Of a stretch of DNA of 64,000 bases, positions 36,199-48,591 are shown in pieces. The position numbers were made by a program, and so were the translations under genes. How positions within the stretch are numbered: the first letter of the stretch is position 1; each line of letters begins with the position of its first letter. The notes under the pieces are model-generated. The model made no database searches, was not told the DNA's origin, and worked only from the letters and a program-made list of their open reading frames with translations. Source of the DNA: Tachypleus tridentatus (lineage: Eukaryota > Arthropoda > Merostomata > Xiphosura > Limulidae); the NCBI RefSeq assembly GCF_004210375.1, contig NC_134825.1, forward strand, positions 63,417,558 through 63,481,557. The letters are read 5' to 3'.

Positions 36199-36930
36199 TA
36201 TCAATATTCTTTGACATTTGAGAAGGCTTATGATACAACATGGAGGTATAGCATTTTGCGAGACCTCTATTTACATGGGTTGCATGGCCATTTGCTCATT
36301 TTTATTAAATGTTTTTTAATGGACAGGCAAGTTCGTGTGGGTTCTACACTTTCATGTTCTTTTCTTTAGGAACTTGGAGTCCCTCAGGGCTGTGTTTTGA
36401 GTGTCGCATTTTTCAGTGTAAAGATTAATGCCATCACTGAACAACTTTCTCTTACTGTTGCAAAAAGGCTCTATGTCAACGCTTTCCACGAGATATATTG
36501 AGTGACAGCTACAGACTACCCTCAATCATTTACTGAAGTGGACCACAGCAAATGGTTTTAACTTCTCTCTCTCTCTCTCTAAAGTCATTTGCATTCACTT
36601 TTACCACCAACAAAATATTCACTCTGATCCTAAACGCCATATCAGTGAAGTTGTGCTACCTGTGGTCCTTGGGACAAAACTCTTGAGGCTTATTTTTTAT
36701 TGTAAGCTGTCTTTTATACCACATATCAAGCAGCTGTGGATCAAATGTACAAGAGCACTGAACATCCTCTACGTCCTCTCTTCTACTACTTGTGGAGCGG
36801 ATCGATATTCTATGCTAAAGATATATCGTGCTCTTTGATCGAAACTAGACTATGCATCACTGGTCTATGGCTCTGCCAGAACCTCGGCCTTGAAAATTTG
36901 TACGCTCGACAGAAACAGGATCGAACTCAT

Positions 36931-39002
36931 ATTTTAGACTGCCTTATTTTAATCTTTATACTTGTTTTGCCATTTTCTTTTTTTGTAATTATCTTTTGTA
37001 ACTCCATTTTTGTAATTTTGTATTCTGTAATTCTGTTTCTCCCACAACTGTCTGCAGACAATGAAGAGTGATATAGATGTGGGACGTTGTGGGCTTGAGT
37101 ACTCACATTTCGCTCTTTTAGTTTCTAATTCTATATCTATTACTACTCTTTATTTCTTGTGTGGAACTGGCGAATGGAGGTTAAGACTGGTAGTTGGTGT
37201 ATCCCTACCACAATGTGGATCCTACTTCCGCAGTCACTTCCAAAACCTAGGCTACATTTTATAATCCCACGTTGTAGCTTATACCCTAGGGTCTTTTCAG
37301 TTGATGCAGTGTTTACTTTTTTGTTATTTTATTTATTTTTATTTCGGCTTGTTTTTGAGTTATTACAAACTAATAGTCAGTGGTTTGGATTTGCTGTGTT
37401 TAATGCAGTACTTCCTTATGATTTTACTTATTTTATTATTTAACTTAATTAAAAATGTATTACATACACTTAAAAAATATATTTATGACATTTTAATCTT
37501 ACTTTTTATTATTATAATTTTATGATGTGGATTGTTTCGCACGTTTAGCTTAATATATGCATTTAGGACTAACCTAACTCTCCTAAGCTAGCCAATCCTA
37601 ACGAGACATTAATAGTATTACAACCTAAAATGTTGCTAATAGCGAGGGTATCCAACTGATGAAACAAAATGAAAGACTTGATTGGTCATTGTAATCCGTC
37701 TAATGATACACGTTTAATGTAACCCTCACTCATATTTTTTAGTAAATTTATTTTTGATCAAATGTAAAATGCACGATGCCAACGTTTCAGTAATTAAAGA
37801 ACAGTATAAATTTCATTTTCTCTTATCTATTACTTTCTACAGAAGGATTTTAAAAAAATATCCTTATGTTTTTAGCTTATTCCTGTATAGGTTATTTCTG
37901 TATGATGACTATTACGAATTTTTTGTCGCATTATGAAGTTTTACGAATGTCATGTTTTAATGTAATTGAACAAAAGTTTTAACATTCCTCAGGCTAGAAC
38001 AAGGGCTCAGTTTGAAAGTACAGATCAATTTGGAAAATCCTGAATCTATTTTCACAAGCAGACGAAGCGGCAATAATCAATATGGAACATATTACAAGAA
38101 AAACATTTTGCACTTGACAGATGTCGTCTGTCTTTAATTTTCTCACCACGATAAAAGCATCAAACAACCGTCTCATAATCATTCAGTAAATTTTCTTTCA
38201 TCCACGTGTTTTTGTTATCATGAATGGTCCATAACTGAACTATCTATGAAATGGATTTATAAACCATTTTCTACCACACTGTTGATAATATCTTCTTCTA
38301 GCAGCATTACCTGGCGTTTCCCTGGTTTTCGAAAAAAAACAAAAAACGAACTCTACTATTCTTCAGTTTTCCTGTTTCATATTTCGATAGTTAAACAACA
38401 TTTTGTGAATTTATAAAAAACAACTTAGGTTTGATATTTGAAAATAAACTACGAACCTGTTTTACATCAGGGCTTACTTAATGTTTCCTTCCTTCACTGG
38501 TAAAGAAAAATAGGCCCTTATTCTTCCTCATTCTTGAACATCCCGATGTGGCTTTGCTATACGAAAATGCACACATACTCTCGTGTGCGCACAATGTTGA
38601 GTTGTCCAGAAACATGGTGACGTAAATTAAAGTTCCACCACTTTCAAAGATTGGTTTTGTGCTTTGCTGACTAACTTTGCAAATATTAATTTGACTGGGA
38701 ACTGCGGACATTTAAAGTTGAAGGAAAGATAATATGGGATGAGTAGGATAAATAGGATAAAAACGTTTCTCTTTTTTGTTCCTAGTAATAATCTTATTTT
38801 ATATGCTAAGCCTACTGTTTACCTTTTTCACACACAACATTCTAAACGTGCATTCATTTCTTTTGTGCAAGAAATTAAATATATGATGTGTTAGTAGATC
38901 TATAACTAAATAGGCCTATCTATTTTAATGTAAACTTACCAATAAATCTCAAGTCTGTATAGAATTACAACCAATAAAACATATTAACAATAGAATTAAT
39001 GG
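36931..39002. other. LINE-adjacent T-rich DNA and anonymous DNA
   Basis: 36940-37560 is T-rich and could be a LINE 3' region, but no family was recognised. 38537-38590 shows a SINE-B tail (CCCGATGTGGCTTTGCTATA). Nothing else is clear. Confidence 0.4.
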
Positions 39003-39011
39003 TTCCACTAG

Positions 39012-39293
39012 TGGCCCGGCATGGCCAAGCGTGTTAAGGCATGCGACTCGTAATCTGAGGGTCGCGGGTTCGCACCCCCGTCGCGCCAAACATGCTTGCC
39101 CTTTCAGCCGTGGGGCGTTATAATGTTACGGTCAACCCCACTATTCGTTGGTAAAAGAGTAGCCCAAGAGTTGGCGGTGGGTGGTGATGACTAGCTGCCT
39201 TCCCTCTAGTCTTACACTGCTAAATTAGGGACGGCTAGCACAGATAGCCCTCGAATAGCTTTGTGCGAAATTCAAAAACAAACAAAAACAAGA
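39012..39293 (+). mobile_element. SINE-A, full length and young-looking, with 9-bp target-site duplication
   Basis: Close to the family consensus throughout, from GGCCCGGCATGGCCAAGCG to AAATTCAAAAACAAAC. Direct repeats TTCCACTAG lie at 39003-39011 and 39294-39302. In the tRNA-like head the anticodon loop reads CTCGTAA, which would place CGT (Thr-type) at the anticodon. It is a useful reference copy for the family. Confidence 0.95.
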
Positions 39294-39645
39294 TTCCACT
39301 AGCAGACGATAGGCGCGTATGTCAACGAAAATGTGTCGTTTTGCGCACCCTTAGATGAGGGAGGTGTTGTCTCCCGCAGTAAACATGGTGGACAAACAAA
39401 CAAGTAAGCAAACAGAGATTTTTAGTTTTATAGATAGATTACAAATAACCCCTTATTTTCGACTGCATTATTATCATGTTCCACTGCAGTAAAATAATAC
39501 GTTTCTTACAACATTATTAATAATATTTCTTCTACAGCGAAATAACGCCGAAGTTCTGTCAAATGTATGGCTTTGTTTTATTACTGTTATATGTTATATA
39601 TCAAAAGAAATTAATTTTGTCCTTTCGAGATACCTTGGCGTCATC

Positions 39646-39667
39646 TCCCGGTAGGACAGCAGTAAGT
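39646..39667 (+). mobile_element. SINE-B or SINE-C head fragment
   Basis: CTCCCGGTAGGACAGCAGTA is the A-box end of one of these families, cut off by the SINE-A that follows at once. Confidence 0.55.
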
Positions 39668-39935
39668 TGTATGTTTGTTTTGGAATTTCGCGCAAAGCTA
39701 TACGAGAGCTATCTGCGCTAGCCGTCCCTAATTTAGCAGTGTAAGACTAGATGGAAGGCAGCTAGTCATCACCACCTACCGCTAACTTCTTTTACCAACG
39801 AATAGCGGGATTGACCAAAACATTATAACGCCCCCACAGCTGAAGGGGCAAGGACATTTTGTGTGACGGGGATTCAAACCCGTGACCCTCAGATTACGAG
39901 TCGAACGTCTTAACTAACCTGGCCATGCTGGGCCT
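39668..39935 (-). mobile_element. SINE-A copy
   Basis: Complete from the TTTG tail complement to CTGGCCATGCTGGGCC. A small deletion removes part of the block after CACCTACCGC. Confidence 0.9.
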
Positions 39936-39956
39936 TAAATAATGATTTTAATATGT

Positions 39957-40075
39957 GTTTGTGTTTTTCTCATAGCAAAGCCATATCGGATTATCTGCTG
40001 AGCCCATCGAGAGGAATCGAACCCCTGATTTTAGCGTTGTAAATCCGTAGACTTACCTCTGTACTAGCTGGGTGC
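39957..40075 (-). mobile_element. SINE-B copy
   Basis: Complement of the family tail (CAAAGCCATATCGGATTATC), then GAGGAATCGAACCCCTGATT and TACCTCTGTACTAGCTGGG. Confidence 0.85.
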
Positions 40076-41221
40076 AAGCCATATGATTTACTTAATAAAT
40101 TCCAGGATTTAACTTTCCGCAGTTAGATAACCCAATTGGTTTTGCTCTTAAACAACTAAACCCAAACTGTTGTTATCATGAAGGTAACCCTAAATTATCA
40201 CCGTTAATGAGTATGTCTTGGTTTTTTTATTATTATATGTTCTTTTTTTTCTGATTTTTATAATCATAAATAACATAAATCAATTTTTTTACTGACATCT
40301 ATGACAAAAATATGCAAGATAATTCATTGTAATTATTATCCGTAAATTTAAAACCTTAATGACTGATACATAAATCATCACAGTAAATTTAATAAACCAA
40401 GATAAGGGCAGTAACAAAGTTCTCTACAGATACATTTTAATGAAATGAAATTCCTCTCGTGCTTTATTGCAACACGTAACAAGACTAAAACATCAAAACA
40501 TATATTAAGTAACCTAAATTTACTTCTTATATCATATTCACGGTACTATATCATTCTACTTTATTATACTAGCTAACACAGGTTTCCTGATCTTTGATCC
40601 CATGGCTTCAGTCTTCCTCAACGCGTTTTGCTTAATCTTTTAATATGTCATGAAAAGATATATGTATGTACAATTTTGTTAAAAACCAGTTCGAACACTC
40701 AAAATTGTAGACTTTGCAGTATGGTAGTAATTTAATTTTTATCCCGTAAAAATTTGAAATTTTCAAATAGAATCGTAACCCGCACGACAATCTGGTGCAG
40801 TTTGATTGGTCAAACAAGCTGTAATGACTTTTTCAAATAATCTCCTTTGGAAGATGGAAGGGAGGGTGGGGTATATGACCTTTTTCTATTACAAAATAAT
40901 ACAAAGATTTTGGACTTAGAAGTAATGATAATTCTGTATTATTATCAAAACAGTATAATTTTCACCAAAACTACACATGACGCTCTCCATCTGTGTAAAA
41001 TTCAACAAAACTGTCAAACGCAGAAGACAGATTTCTAACTTACAACTAACTATCTACCTACGTGGTGTAAAGTTCTAAAGACTTGCTGTCTTAATTTTTA
41101 CTCTTAAATGAAAGAAACTACTAAAGATTGCAGATTCTCGAAAGTAAATAAATATTTTTACCTTAAATAATGTTACTTCAAACTTTCCTTTATGTAAATA
41201 TTCGATAATAAATTATATATT
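40076..41221. other. anonymous AT-rich DNA
   Basis: Nothing recognisable. Confidence 0.45.
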
Positions 41222-41232
41222 CATTTTAAGTC

Positions 41233-41505
41233 GGGGCATGGCATGGTCAGATGGATAAGGCACTCGGCTCGTAATGTGAGGGTCGCGGGTTCGAATTCCC
41301 GTCACACCAAACATGCTCGCTCTTTCAGCTGTGGGGGCATTATAACATGACGGTCAATCCGACTATTTGTTGATAAAAGAGTAGCCGAAGAGTTGGCGGT
41401 GGGTGGTGATGACTTGCTGCCTTACCTCTAGCCTTACATTGCAAAATTAGGGATTACTAACACAGATAGCCCTCGTGTAGCTTTACGCAAAATTCAGACC
41501 AAACC
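41233..41505 (+). mobile_element. SINE-A, full length, with 11-bp target-site duplication
   Basis: Direct repeats CATTTTAAGTC lie at 41222-41232 and 41506-41516. The tRNA-like head has GGGTCGCGGGTTCGAATTCC. The tail is decayed to CAGACCAAACC. Confidence 0.95.
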
Positions 41506-41534
41506 CATTTTAAGTCTAAGAATTTATAACGATA

Positions 41535-41596
41535 AAAATCTGGTTTCGATATATGTGGTTGGCACAATACAGCTAGCCCATTGTGTAGCTATAGAC
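41535..41596 (+). mobile_element. SINE-C 3' fragment
   Basis: CTGGTTTCGATATATGTGG followed by CAGCTAGCCCATTGTGTAGC. Confidence 0.65.
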
Positions 41597-41811
41597 TTTT
41601 ACATTAATTTACCAGCTGTGTTTTAGAAATGTTTTTGGTTTAATACACATAAAAAAAAACAACAAATACTTATCTGTAGCTTATATAATTAAATCACATT
41701 GGTGTTTGGTTTCCTCTACAATAATATTCAGCATCATTAAACATCGAAAGTAAATTATGAGATAAGACTGGTTTACTTAAACGTATTTATAACATTTGTT
41801 TGTTTTTTCAG

Positions 41812-41930
41812 GGTTAAGCCACACTGGGCTATCGCCTGTATACACCATGGAAAATCTAACCTTGAATTTTCAAGTTATAAGTTTGGGAACTTACCGCTGT
41901 CACACCGGAGGACTACTTGTATGCTAAAAA
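41812..41930 (-). mobile_element. SINE-B copy, diverged
   Basis: Complement of the tail (TTAAGCCACACTGGGCTATC), a decayed middle, then TTACCGCTGTCACACCGGAG at the head. Confidence 0.7.
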
Positions 41931-42844
41931 CAGCATCTTCAATCACTAAGACTATCCTATACTACATTATAATTCTTTTTACACGTAAAAACATGCAATT
42001 TTTACTTTTTTTTTTCAAAAGGCAAAACTTACAATAATCACGCTCTCTTTGCGAGGGGACATTCCGTGTCATGTTTTGGAATAATAGGTAAAGCTACGAC
42101 ATTTTTTCTTGCATATTCAATTGAACTTTTTAGTTCTTGACGAACGTTTGCAGATGAACTTCTTCGAGTTGGCTGATATCTTAGTACTGTAAACCTCTAC
42201 ACTTTGTCTTTTGACATGTATATTTCTAATTATTTACTGATGTCATCATATCTTTCTCTATCACAATCTTCGTGTCAACACAGATCGATATTGTCTTCAT
42301 CAATTAGTCGCTCTTAGCCATCTTCAAACTAGCCAATCGTAGTTATAAATACCATTCTTTTAGCCCTGAAACTTGTTTTAATCATTGGCAATTATTCAAG
42401 GAGATTCAAAAGAAGCCAGAAACTGGAATGAATTCCACAGAATTTAATAACTTATTAGAATCCAATAGAAATATCACTAAATTTAATACAATAGTCTGGT
42501 ACTTATTATACTGAATAATTTTGGTATTACAACACTCATTCTAAAGAACTTAGTTTGTATGAAATAGCTGTAATTTGTGGAATTAATGGCAATATTTATG
42601 GCAATTTTGTTTACATTTTTGTATTAATCATATTTGTTAAACGCCCTCTAATCAAAAGAACCCACAAACAATTTGACTAAATAGTTTTAACTTTTATTTT
42701 AAAAGTTGATAGAATTAAGAAAACGATTCAGTTGTAATACACATGAAAAACTAGATCTTCTATTTGTTATTCGGATATGAAATCCAATCTAAGAATGGAA
42801 AATGACTGCCTAAATCAAAGAATTGAATGAATGGACAGATGTGT
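41931..42844. other. anonymous AT-rich DNA
   Basis: Nothing recognisable. Confidence 0.45.
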
Positions 42845-42857
42845 ACTACAAGTGACG

Positions 42858-43066
42858 CGCTAAACATGCTCGCCCTCCCAGCCGTGGGGGCGTATAATGT
42901 GACGGTCAATCCCACTATTCGTTGGTAAAAGAGTATCCCAAGAGTTGGCGGTGGGTGGTGATGACTAGCTGCCTTCCCTCTAGTCTTACACTGCTAAATT
43001 AGGGACGGCTAGCACAGATAGCCCTCGAGTAGCTTTGTGCGAAATTCCAAACAAACAAACAAACAA
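42858..43066 (+). mobile_element. SINE-A, 5'-truncated, with 13-bp target-site duplication
   Basis: The tRNA-like head is absent and the copy begins at CGCTAAACATGCTCG. Body and (CAAA)n tail are near consensus. Direct repeats ACTACAAGTGACG lie at 42845-42857 and 43067-43079. Confidence 0.95.
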
Positions 43067-43375
43067 ACTACAAGTGACGATAAAGTTCCAACTTAAACAG
43101 GCTAAATATCGGTCTTTTCCCTTAAACGTTCCGTTATGCAAGATGACACATAAATTATAAATAGGCTTCATAGGTAAGTATGACTGGTTGTGGATGCTAT
43201 CTTCAAATAATTTCAGCCCTGATATTGAGTAAATAGCCGCGACAGCACTTCATATAGCAGGTATTGTTTGACTGGCATATTAATACCTTGTTCTGTAATT
43301 TCACTTCTACATTCTTGTAATTTATATCTTGGTTGTCATTGTTTAGTATAAACTTGTTGTGGATAACTGATGAAA

Positions 43376-43625
43376 ATGCATTGCCAGATAATTAGGACAC
43401 TAAACTTGCATTCTGAGGGTTGCGGGCTCGAATCCCTATCCCACCAAACATGCTTACCGTTTCAGCCGGAGATGTGTTTATAATGTGACAGTCAATCTCA
43501 CTATTCGTCGGTTAAAGAGTAGCCTAAGAGTTGTGGGTGGGTGAGTCTTTCATGTCCAAATTAGAGATGCCTAACGCAGATAGTCCTGTGTAGCTTTGCG
43601 CAAACTTCAAAAGAAACAAACTAAC
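43376..43625 (+). mobile_element. SINE-A copy, diverged
   Basis: Head GCATTGCCAGATAATTAGGA, B box GGGCTCGAATCCC, and a body with a deletion in the CTGCCTTCC region. Confidence 0.85.
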
Positions 43626-44380
43626 TAACTAATGAAAGTTATTTCTACAATCTGAAGTCAGTTTTATGGTGGTGTACAACAAGAAGAGTTTCTTATTTTA
43701 ATATAATGGAGAGAATCTACTCTTTTATGTACAGGAATTGCTGTACTAAAAGTAACATCCCCTCTAACATGTAATTGAATAGAGACCTTTCTTTATGACA
43801 CTTGTAACTTAGAACAAATAAATAAGTCTTGTGTCGTAAAATAAACATAAGAAATTTGAAATAAATCTTTCAACATTTAAATATACACCCATTGTCAAAC
43901 AAGAAAAAAAAGCCTTCAATGAAAGAGAAACTATGGAACAACAAGGTGTGAAATAATCTAATACAAGTCTCTGAAAAGAATCCGTCATTGTGCTACTAAT
44001 AAAAAGGAAGTGATAAACTCTTATGTCTAAAATAATTTAGAAAAAAAAACGATGCGTGTTCTTGAATACTTTGTCTCTGATTGGTTTACTACCTTCAAAA
44101 GATACATAGCATGTTTATTGTAGATAGATGCTGTTTGTTGTATCTCTTCTATTTTTACTGTTTAAAGCTAAAGGTACTTGCAAAAGTGTGTTCTAATCAG
44201 TACACAAAACCTTAATATATGTGTGCATATATACGTTAATAGCTAAATCACATCAAAACCCAAGTTAAAAGTCTTCAAAATAGACTGCAGAATATGATCG
44301 GAAGGTTACTGAGAAAAAATAACGTATGAACTAAAGGAATATAGTCTACTTTGCTACAGAATATGTCTTCTTAGACATAT

Positions 44381-44658
44381 GGACCCTGCATGGCCAGGTA
44401 GTTAAGGCGCTCAACTCGTAAGCTGAGGGTCGCAAGTTTGAGCCCCGGTCACATCAAACATACTCGCCTTTTCAGCCGTGATGGCTTTATAATGTGACGG
44501 TCAACCCCACTATTTGTTGATAAAAGAGTAGCCTAAGAGTTGGCGGTGAGTGGTGATGTCTAGCTGCCTTCCCTCCAGTCGTACACTGCTAAATTAGGGA
44601 CGGATAGCGCAGATAGCCCTTGAATAGCTATGCGCGAAATTTACAAAACAAACAACCA
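44381..44658 (+). mobile_element. SINE-A, full length
   Basis: GGACCCTGCATGGCCAGGTA head, complete body and an AAATTTACAAAACAAAC tail. Confidence 0.9.
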
Positions 44659-45030
44659 AAACGGTATTAGATAGTGATAAATAATGATATAGATTTTTAA
44701 AAATGAGGAAAAGTAGAATAAAAGTGTGCTTCAGTAAATCACATAAATATAGGTAAAGCTAAGTCAATATCATTAAAACACATAAAACATTTTTTGATAA
44801 CAATATCTAAGAGGTATAGAAGTTGTTTTTATATAGATTCTGTATGTGTTTCTGCAAAATTGGTAATTTTGTAATGAGGCATATAAACATCCAAGGTTTA
44901 CGGCGTAGACCACAGATGGCATTACATATGCTAGCTAGGCGATTGCTTGAAGTACAGCACGATATTTCCAGACGTCGCAGTAAAGGGAAACTTTTTGGTT
45001 AGTCGTGAAGTAAATTCAAATTTCTTTGTC

Positions 45031-45304
45031 TATTTGATTTTTGAATTTCGCGCAAAGCTACACAAGGGCTATCTGCGCTAGCCGTCCCTCATTTAACAGT
45101 GTAAGACTAGAGGGAAAGCAGCTAGTCATCACCACCCACCGCCCACTCTTCAGCTACTCTTTTACCAACGAATAGTGAAATTGATCGTAACATTATAACG
45201 CTCTCACGGCTGAAAGGGCGAGCATGTTTGGTGCTACGTGGATTTGCACTTGCGACCCTCGGATTACGAGTTGAGCGCCTTAATCACCTGGCCCTGCCAG
45301 GCCT
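45031..45304 (-). mobile_element. SINE-A, full length, with 11-bp target-site duplication
   Basis: Direct repeats ATTTCTTTGTC lie at 45020-45030 and 45305-45315. The copy is complete and moderately diverged. Confidence 0.95.
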
Positions 45305-45879
45305 ATTTCTTTGTCAATAAGTATAAATGTTTATTCGGATATATCCGAACTACGCAGCAAAAGGGTTAAACTGTTTGATAGTATTTAACAAACATGTAAT
45401 AGAGTATGTAAAGCAAAGAGATTCACATGTAGGTGCTTGTACATTGTCCAATATAATAGCTTTTCTTTTATATTTTCTGTGATATAATTTTGTACGATTA
45501 ATAAGCTCACTGTCTAGTTATGATTACTCATTGTTTGTGATTCCTGTATGGGTGTATCGCTTGTGTGTTTCCATAGTCGTTTATCCTATTATATATAGCT
45601 TTTTAAACTATTTCGATGTTCGTTATCATCAACTTGGGTAAGAATATAAAATGTCATTGTCATCAGATTTGTCACTAGATTCATACGTTTTTATTTGTGC
45701 CAGCTATGAGCATTTTTCTGATCCTTATTGACACCACTCCCTCTACCTGTTCGTTTTAGTAAATATAAGATCGTGGTTTATCAAAACTACGTTATTTTCT
45801 TTTTTTTAACAGACGACAGTTTGTGTTAGAAGAATATACATGCAAAGTTTAACTCAACTAAATCGAATTGTATATCTCA

Positions 45880-46070
45880 GAACGGCTGGTATGGATCTTC
45901 CCACTTTTACTGATAAGGAGAGAAGTACGTTTCGATCTTCCTAGGTCACCTTTAAGTAAAGAAAGAGAGAGTGTTTGGATGTGACCGTTGACGGACACAT
46001 GTCTTAGGGACGAGAGTATAAATGGGTACCGGATTGTAGGGGGCGTCGCAGGTGGATGTTAGGTTATAAA
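45880..46070. repeat. unclassified repeat related to the 51.5-kb hairpin element
   Basis: AACGGCTGGTATGG followed by ACGTTTCGATCTTCCTAGGT parallels AACGGCTAGTTTGG and ACGTTTCGACCTTCTTCAGT at 51518-51582. On the minus strand it contains a decayed version of the same hammerhead-like core (45925-45955) with the CTGANGA box lost. Confidence 0.5.
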
Positions 46071-47254
46071 TTATATTTAAATCGAATGGTGTGCAAATTA
46101 TGGTATAATACTTGCTGATATACATATACATGTCACAAGAAAAAACATCTGCACGTGAGAAATATATTAAAAAAGTGAATACGGAAAAAAGTCAAAATTC
46201 CCAAACTTTCTAATTTGAATTTCTACGAAGAATAAACGCAGCTTTTAGAATAGCGTGTACAGTTTCCGTCGTATTTATTTTGTTAGTAATTTCGTTCTTC
46301 TTAGAGTAATTCAATTAATATTTTGCATAGGGAAAATGACAGTGTTTTCTTAATAAACATATTAGTTTTGCCCAACCCGTCAAAAAATGACAGGTTAGAA
46401 TCTTTTGAAAACTCCCCACCACCCATCCTTCAACTAATTTTGTTCACTAATTTCTTCCTTCGTCATAAACCAAGCGCACATTGAGAAAATTAAAGCAGTT
46501 TTAAAGTACGTTCATAAAACTTAATATGTGTGGCGCAAGCTCAATTTAAATTGATTCGTAATATGATCATTTTACACGCATAAAGGTTGACAAATGACAC
46601 ACGCGCATATAAGTATCAGACTAGTATCTGGGTTAGTAATAAACAACTTCAAGCGGTAGGAATCCAAGGCTTCACTCAATAATATTATCTTGTCACTCAA
46701 ACCTTGTGCCATAATGTTCCAGTAGATATGACTGAAATACATCCGATTTCTATTTATTTCATGGAGTTTTCTTATTCAAGCGGCTCAGCAGATGGAATAT
46801 TTCACAAATGTACATATTTGACGTGGTATGTGTAGTTAAGAGTGTTTGCTCCTGCAAGCTGACGTGACCAACTGTGAAAAACTTAAAAGTTTCAGCTATA
46901 CAGTTCTCCACAGGTTCCAGATCTCGTTATAGAATTATGTGACGTAGGAAATGCTGTTTCTCGAATGTAATGGGTTTTCACGTCAGGAAAGTTCGATCAA
47001 AATTTAAGTTTTTAGACATTTTTAGGACTATGTAAAAGGCGTGCAGAAATCTGAAATAATTCCAAGAAATGATATCTTAGAGAAATTTAAGTGTTGTGAA
47101 ACATTGCTAGTCATTTTGTGTGAGAATTATTCGCTTATGAAAGTAATTGAATTATATGAAATGAAGTCCCGACTTGTATGAATTTGAGTTAAAAATCAGA
47201 TGTAGATGAATAAAGAATATACAATAGATATTGCTATTTCTAGTAGGTTTTATT
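46071..47254. other. anonymous AT-rich DNA
   Basis: Nothing recognisable. Confidence 0.45.
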
Positions 47255-47312
47255 GATTTAATGCAAAGCACCATGAGGAATCGAATCCAAGATTTTAATG
47301 TTGTAAGTATAA
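47255..47312 (-). mobile_element. SINE-B fragment
   Basis: Complement of the B-box half (GAGGAATCGAATCCAAGATT) and of TTTTAATGTTGTAAGT. Confidence 0.6.
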
Positions 47313-47318
47313 ATGTAC

Positions 47319-47590
47319 GGGCCCGGCATTGCCAGGTGGTTAGGGCGCTCAACTTGTAATATGAGGGCCGCGGGTTTGAATACATGTCACACCAAACATG
47401 CTCGCCCTTTCAGTCGTGAGGACGTTATAATGTTATAGTCAATGTCTTTATTTTATAGTAAAAGAATAGCCCGAGAATTGACAGTGGGTGAGGATGACTA
47501 GCTGCCTTCTCTTTAGGCTTACACTGCTAAATTAGAGACGGCTAGCGCAGATAACTCTAATGTAGCTTTGCGCGCAGTTAAAAACAAACC
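47319..47590 (+). mobile_element. SINE-A, full length
   Basis: GGGCCCGGCATTGCCAGGTG head, GGGTTTGAATACATG at the B box, and a GTTAAAAACAAACC tail. Confidence 0.9.
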
Positions 47591-47671
47591 AAAAGAGAGA
47601 GCTGGAAAAACACAGCTTTGATTTATCAGTCTATTTTTTTATCATAAAGTTAAAAATATAGGGTCGTTTTG

Positions 47672-47730
47672 AACTCTGCTTGGCCCGTAATCTTAGAATC
47701 GCGAGTTCAAATCCGCGTCATACCAAACAT
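47672..47730 (+). mobile_element. SINE-A head fragment
   Basis: TTGGCCCGTAATCTTAGAAT and GAGTTCAAATCCGCGTCATA belong to the tRNA-like head. The fragment stops at CAAACAT and joins a minus-strand SINE-A tail directly. Confidence 0.75.
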
Positions 47731-47989
47731 TTCGCGCCAAGCTACGCCAGGGCTATTTGCGCTAACCGTCCCTAACTTAGCAGTGTAAGACTAGAGAAAA
47801 GGCAGCTAATCATCACCACCCACCACCAACGATTGGGCTACTTTTTTTACCAACGAATAGTAAGATTGACCGTCACATTATAACGCCCCTACGGCTGAAA
47901 GAGCAAGCATGTTCGGTGCGACGGGGATTAGAACCCACGACACTCAGATTATGAGTCTAGCGTCCTGATCACTTGGCCATGGCAGGCCA
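47731..47989 (-). mobile_element. SINE-A copy joined head-on to a plus-strand fragment
   Basis: TTTCGCGCCAAGCTACGCCA begins the tail complement with no TTTG run. The body and the head (CACTTGGCCATGGCAGGCC) are complete. The lack of an oligo tail at the junction argues for a rearrangement and against independent insertion. Confidence 0.85.
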
Positions 47990-48591
47990 CGCCAAACATA
48001 TTAATGTATTTATCATTCTTTCGCAACATTAGCTACGTTACTGCATCAGTTCTGCAACTGTCAACCAACTTGATTCATCGTGAAGTATAGTTACGTATTT
48101 ATATATGTTTTTAAAAGGTAGATAACAGAAGTTATTCATCATAAGTAACCAACAATGATGGTGTTTCGTTTGCTCATCAACTATTGTAAGAGCAAATATA
48201 TCCAAATGTTACGATATTTAGAAAATAGTGACTTATTTTGTAAAGTTTTCTAAAGATGTCGCAGATATTTTTAGAATTAGATATTCTTCAAAATGGTAAA
48301 ATATCTCTTAAATAACATATTGTTAATATAAATGTATGTATATTTTAGTAATATATAAGAACATGGCTGAGAACGTGTTTCTAATAGAATTGTTAAAAGT
48401 TGTCATTAGATGGCAATAGTTTCTCATTATTTTGAAGCGCTATATTAATAAACAATTGAAATATTAATTCACGTTTATTTGTATTTAACAAATGAAATAC
48501 TGAGTTATAGGTATCCAAGTTAAACTAAAGCTTATCCTACTAATATAACTGATAATAAATACTTCATTTATTTCTTAGATAAATATCAGTC
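47990..48591. other. anonymous AT-rich DNA
   Basis: Nothing recognisable. Confidence 0.4.

Larger units (their letters stand above)
34016..36930 (+). mobile_element. Nimb/Jockey-like LINE, degenerate and 5'-truncated, split by a SINE
   Basis: It begins with an ORF1 C-terminal piece rich in Ser, Gly and Arg (34022-34235). The endonuclease follows (LILGNFN at about 34570-34588, normally GDFN), then a long region to 35460. The RT lies on both sides of a SINE-A insertion (35909-36198). After the SINE the RT resumes with FEKAYDTTWRYSILRDL and GVPQGCVLS. The catalytic box reads YVNA (about 36472-36483) in place of Y-x-DD. C-terminal KCTRALNILYVLSSTTCGADR lies near 36750. The element is dead. Confidence 0.75.

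Noticed and set aside
39012..39085. tRNA-like heads with good A and B boxes as real tRNA genes
   Set aside because: Each head continues into the SINE body, and most copies have target-site duplications. They are retroposons.
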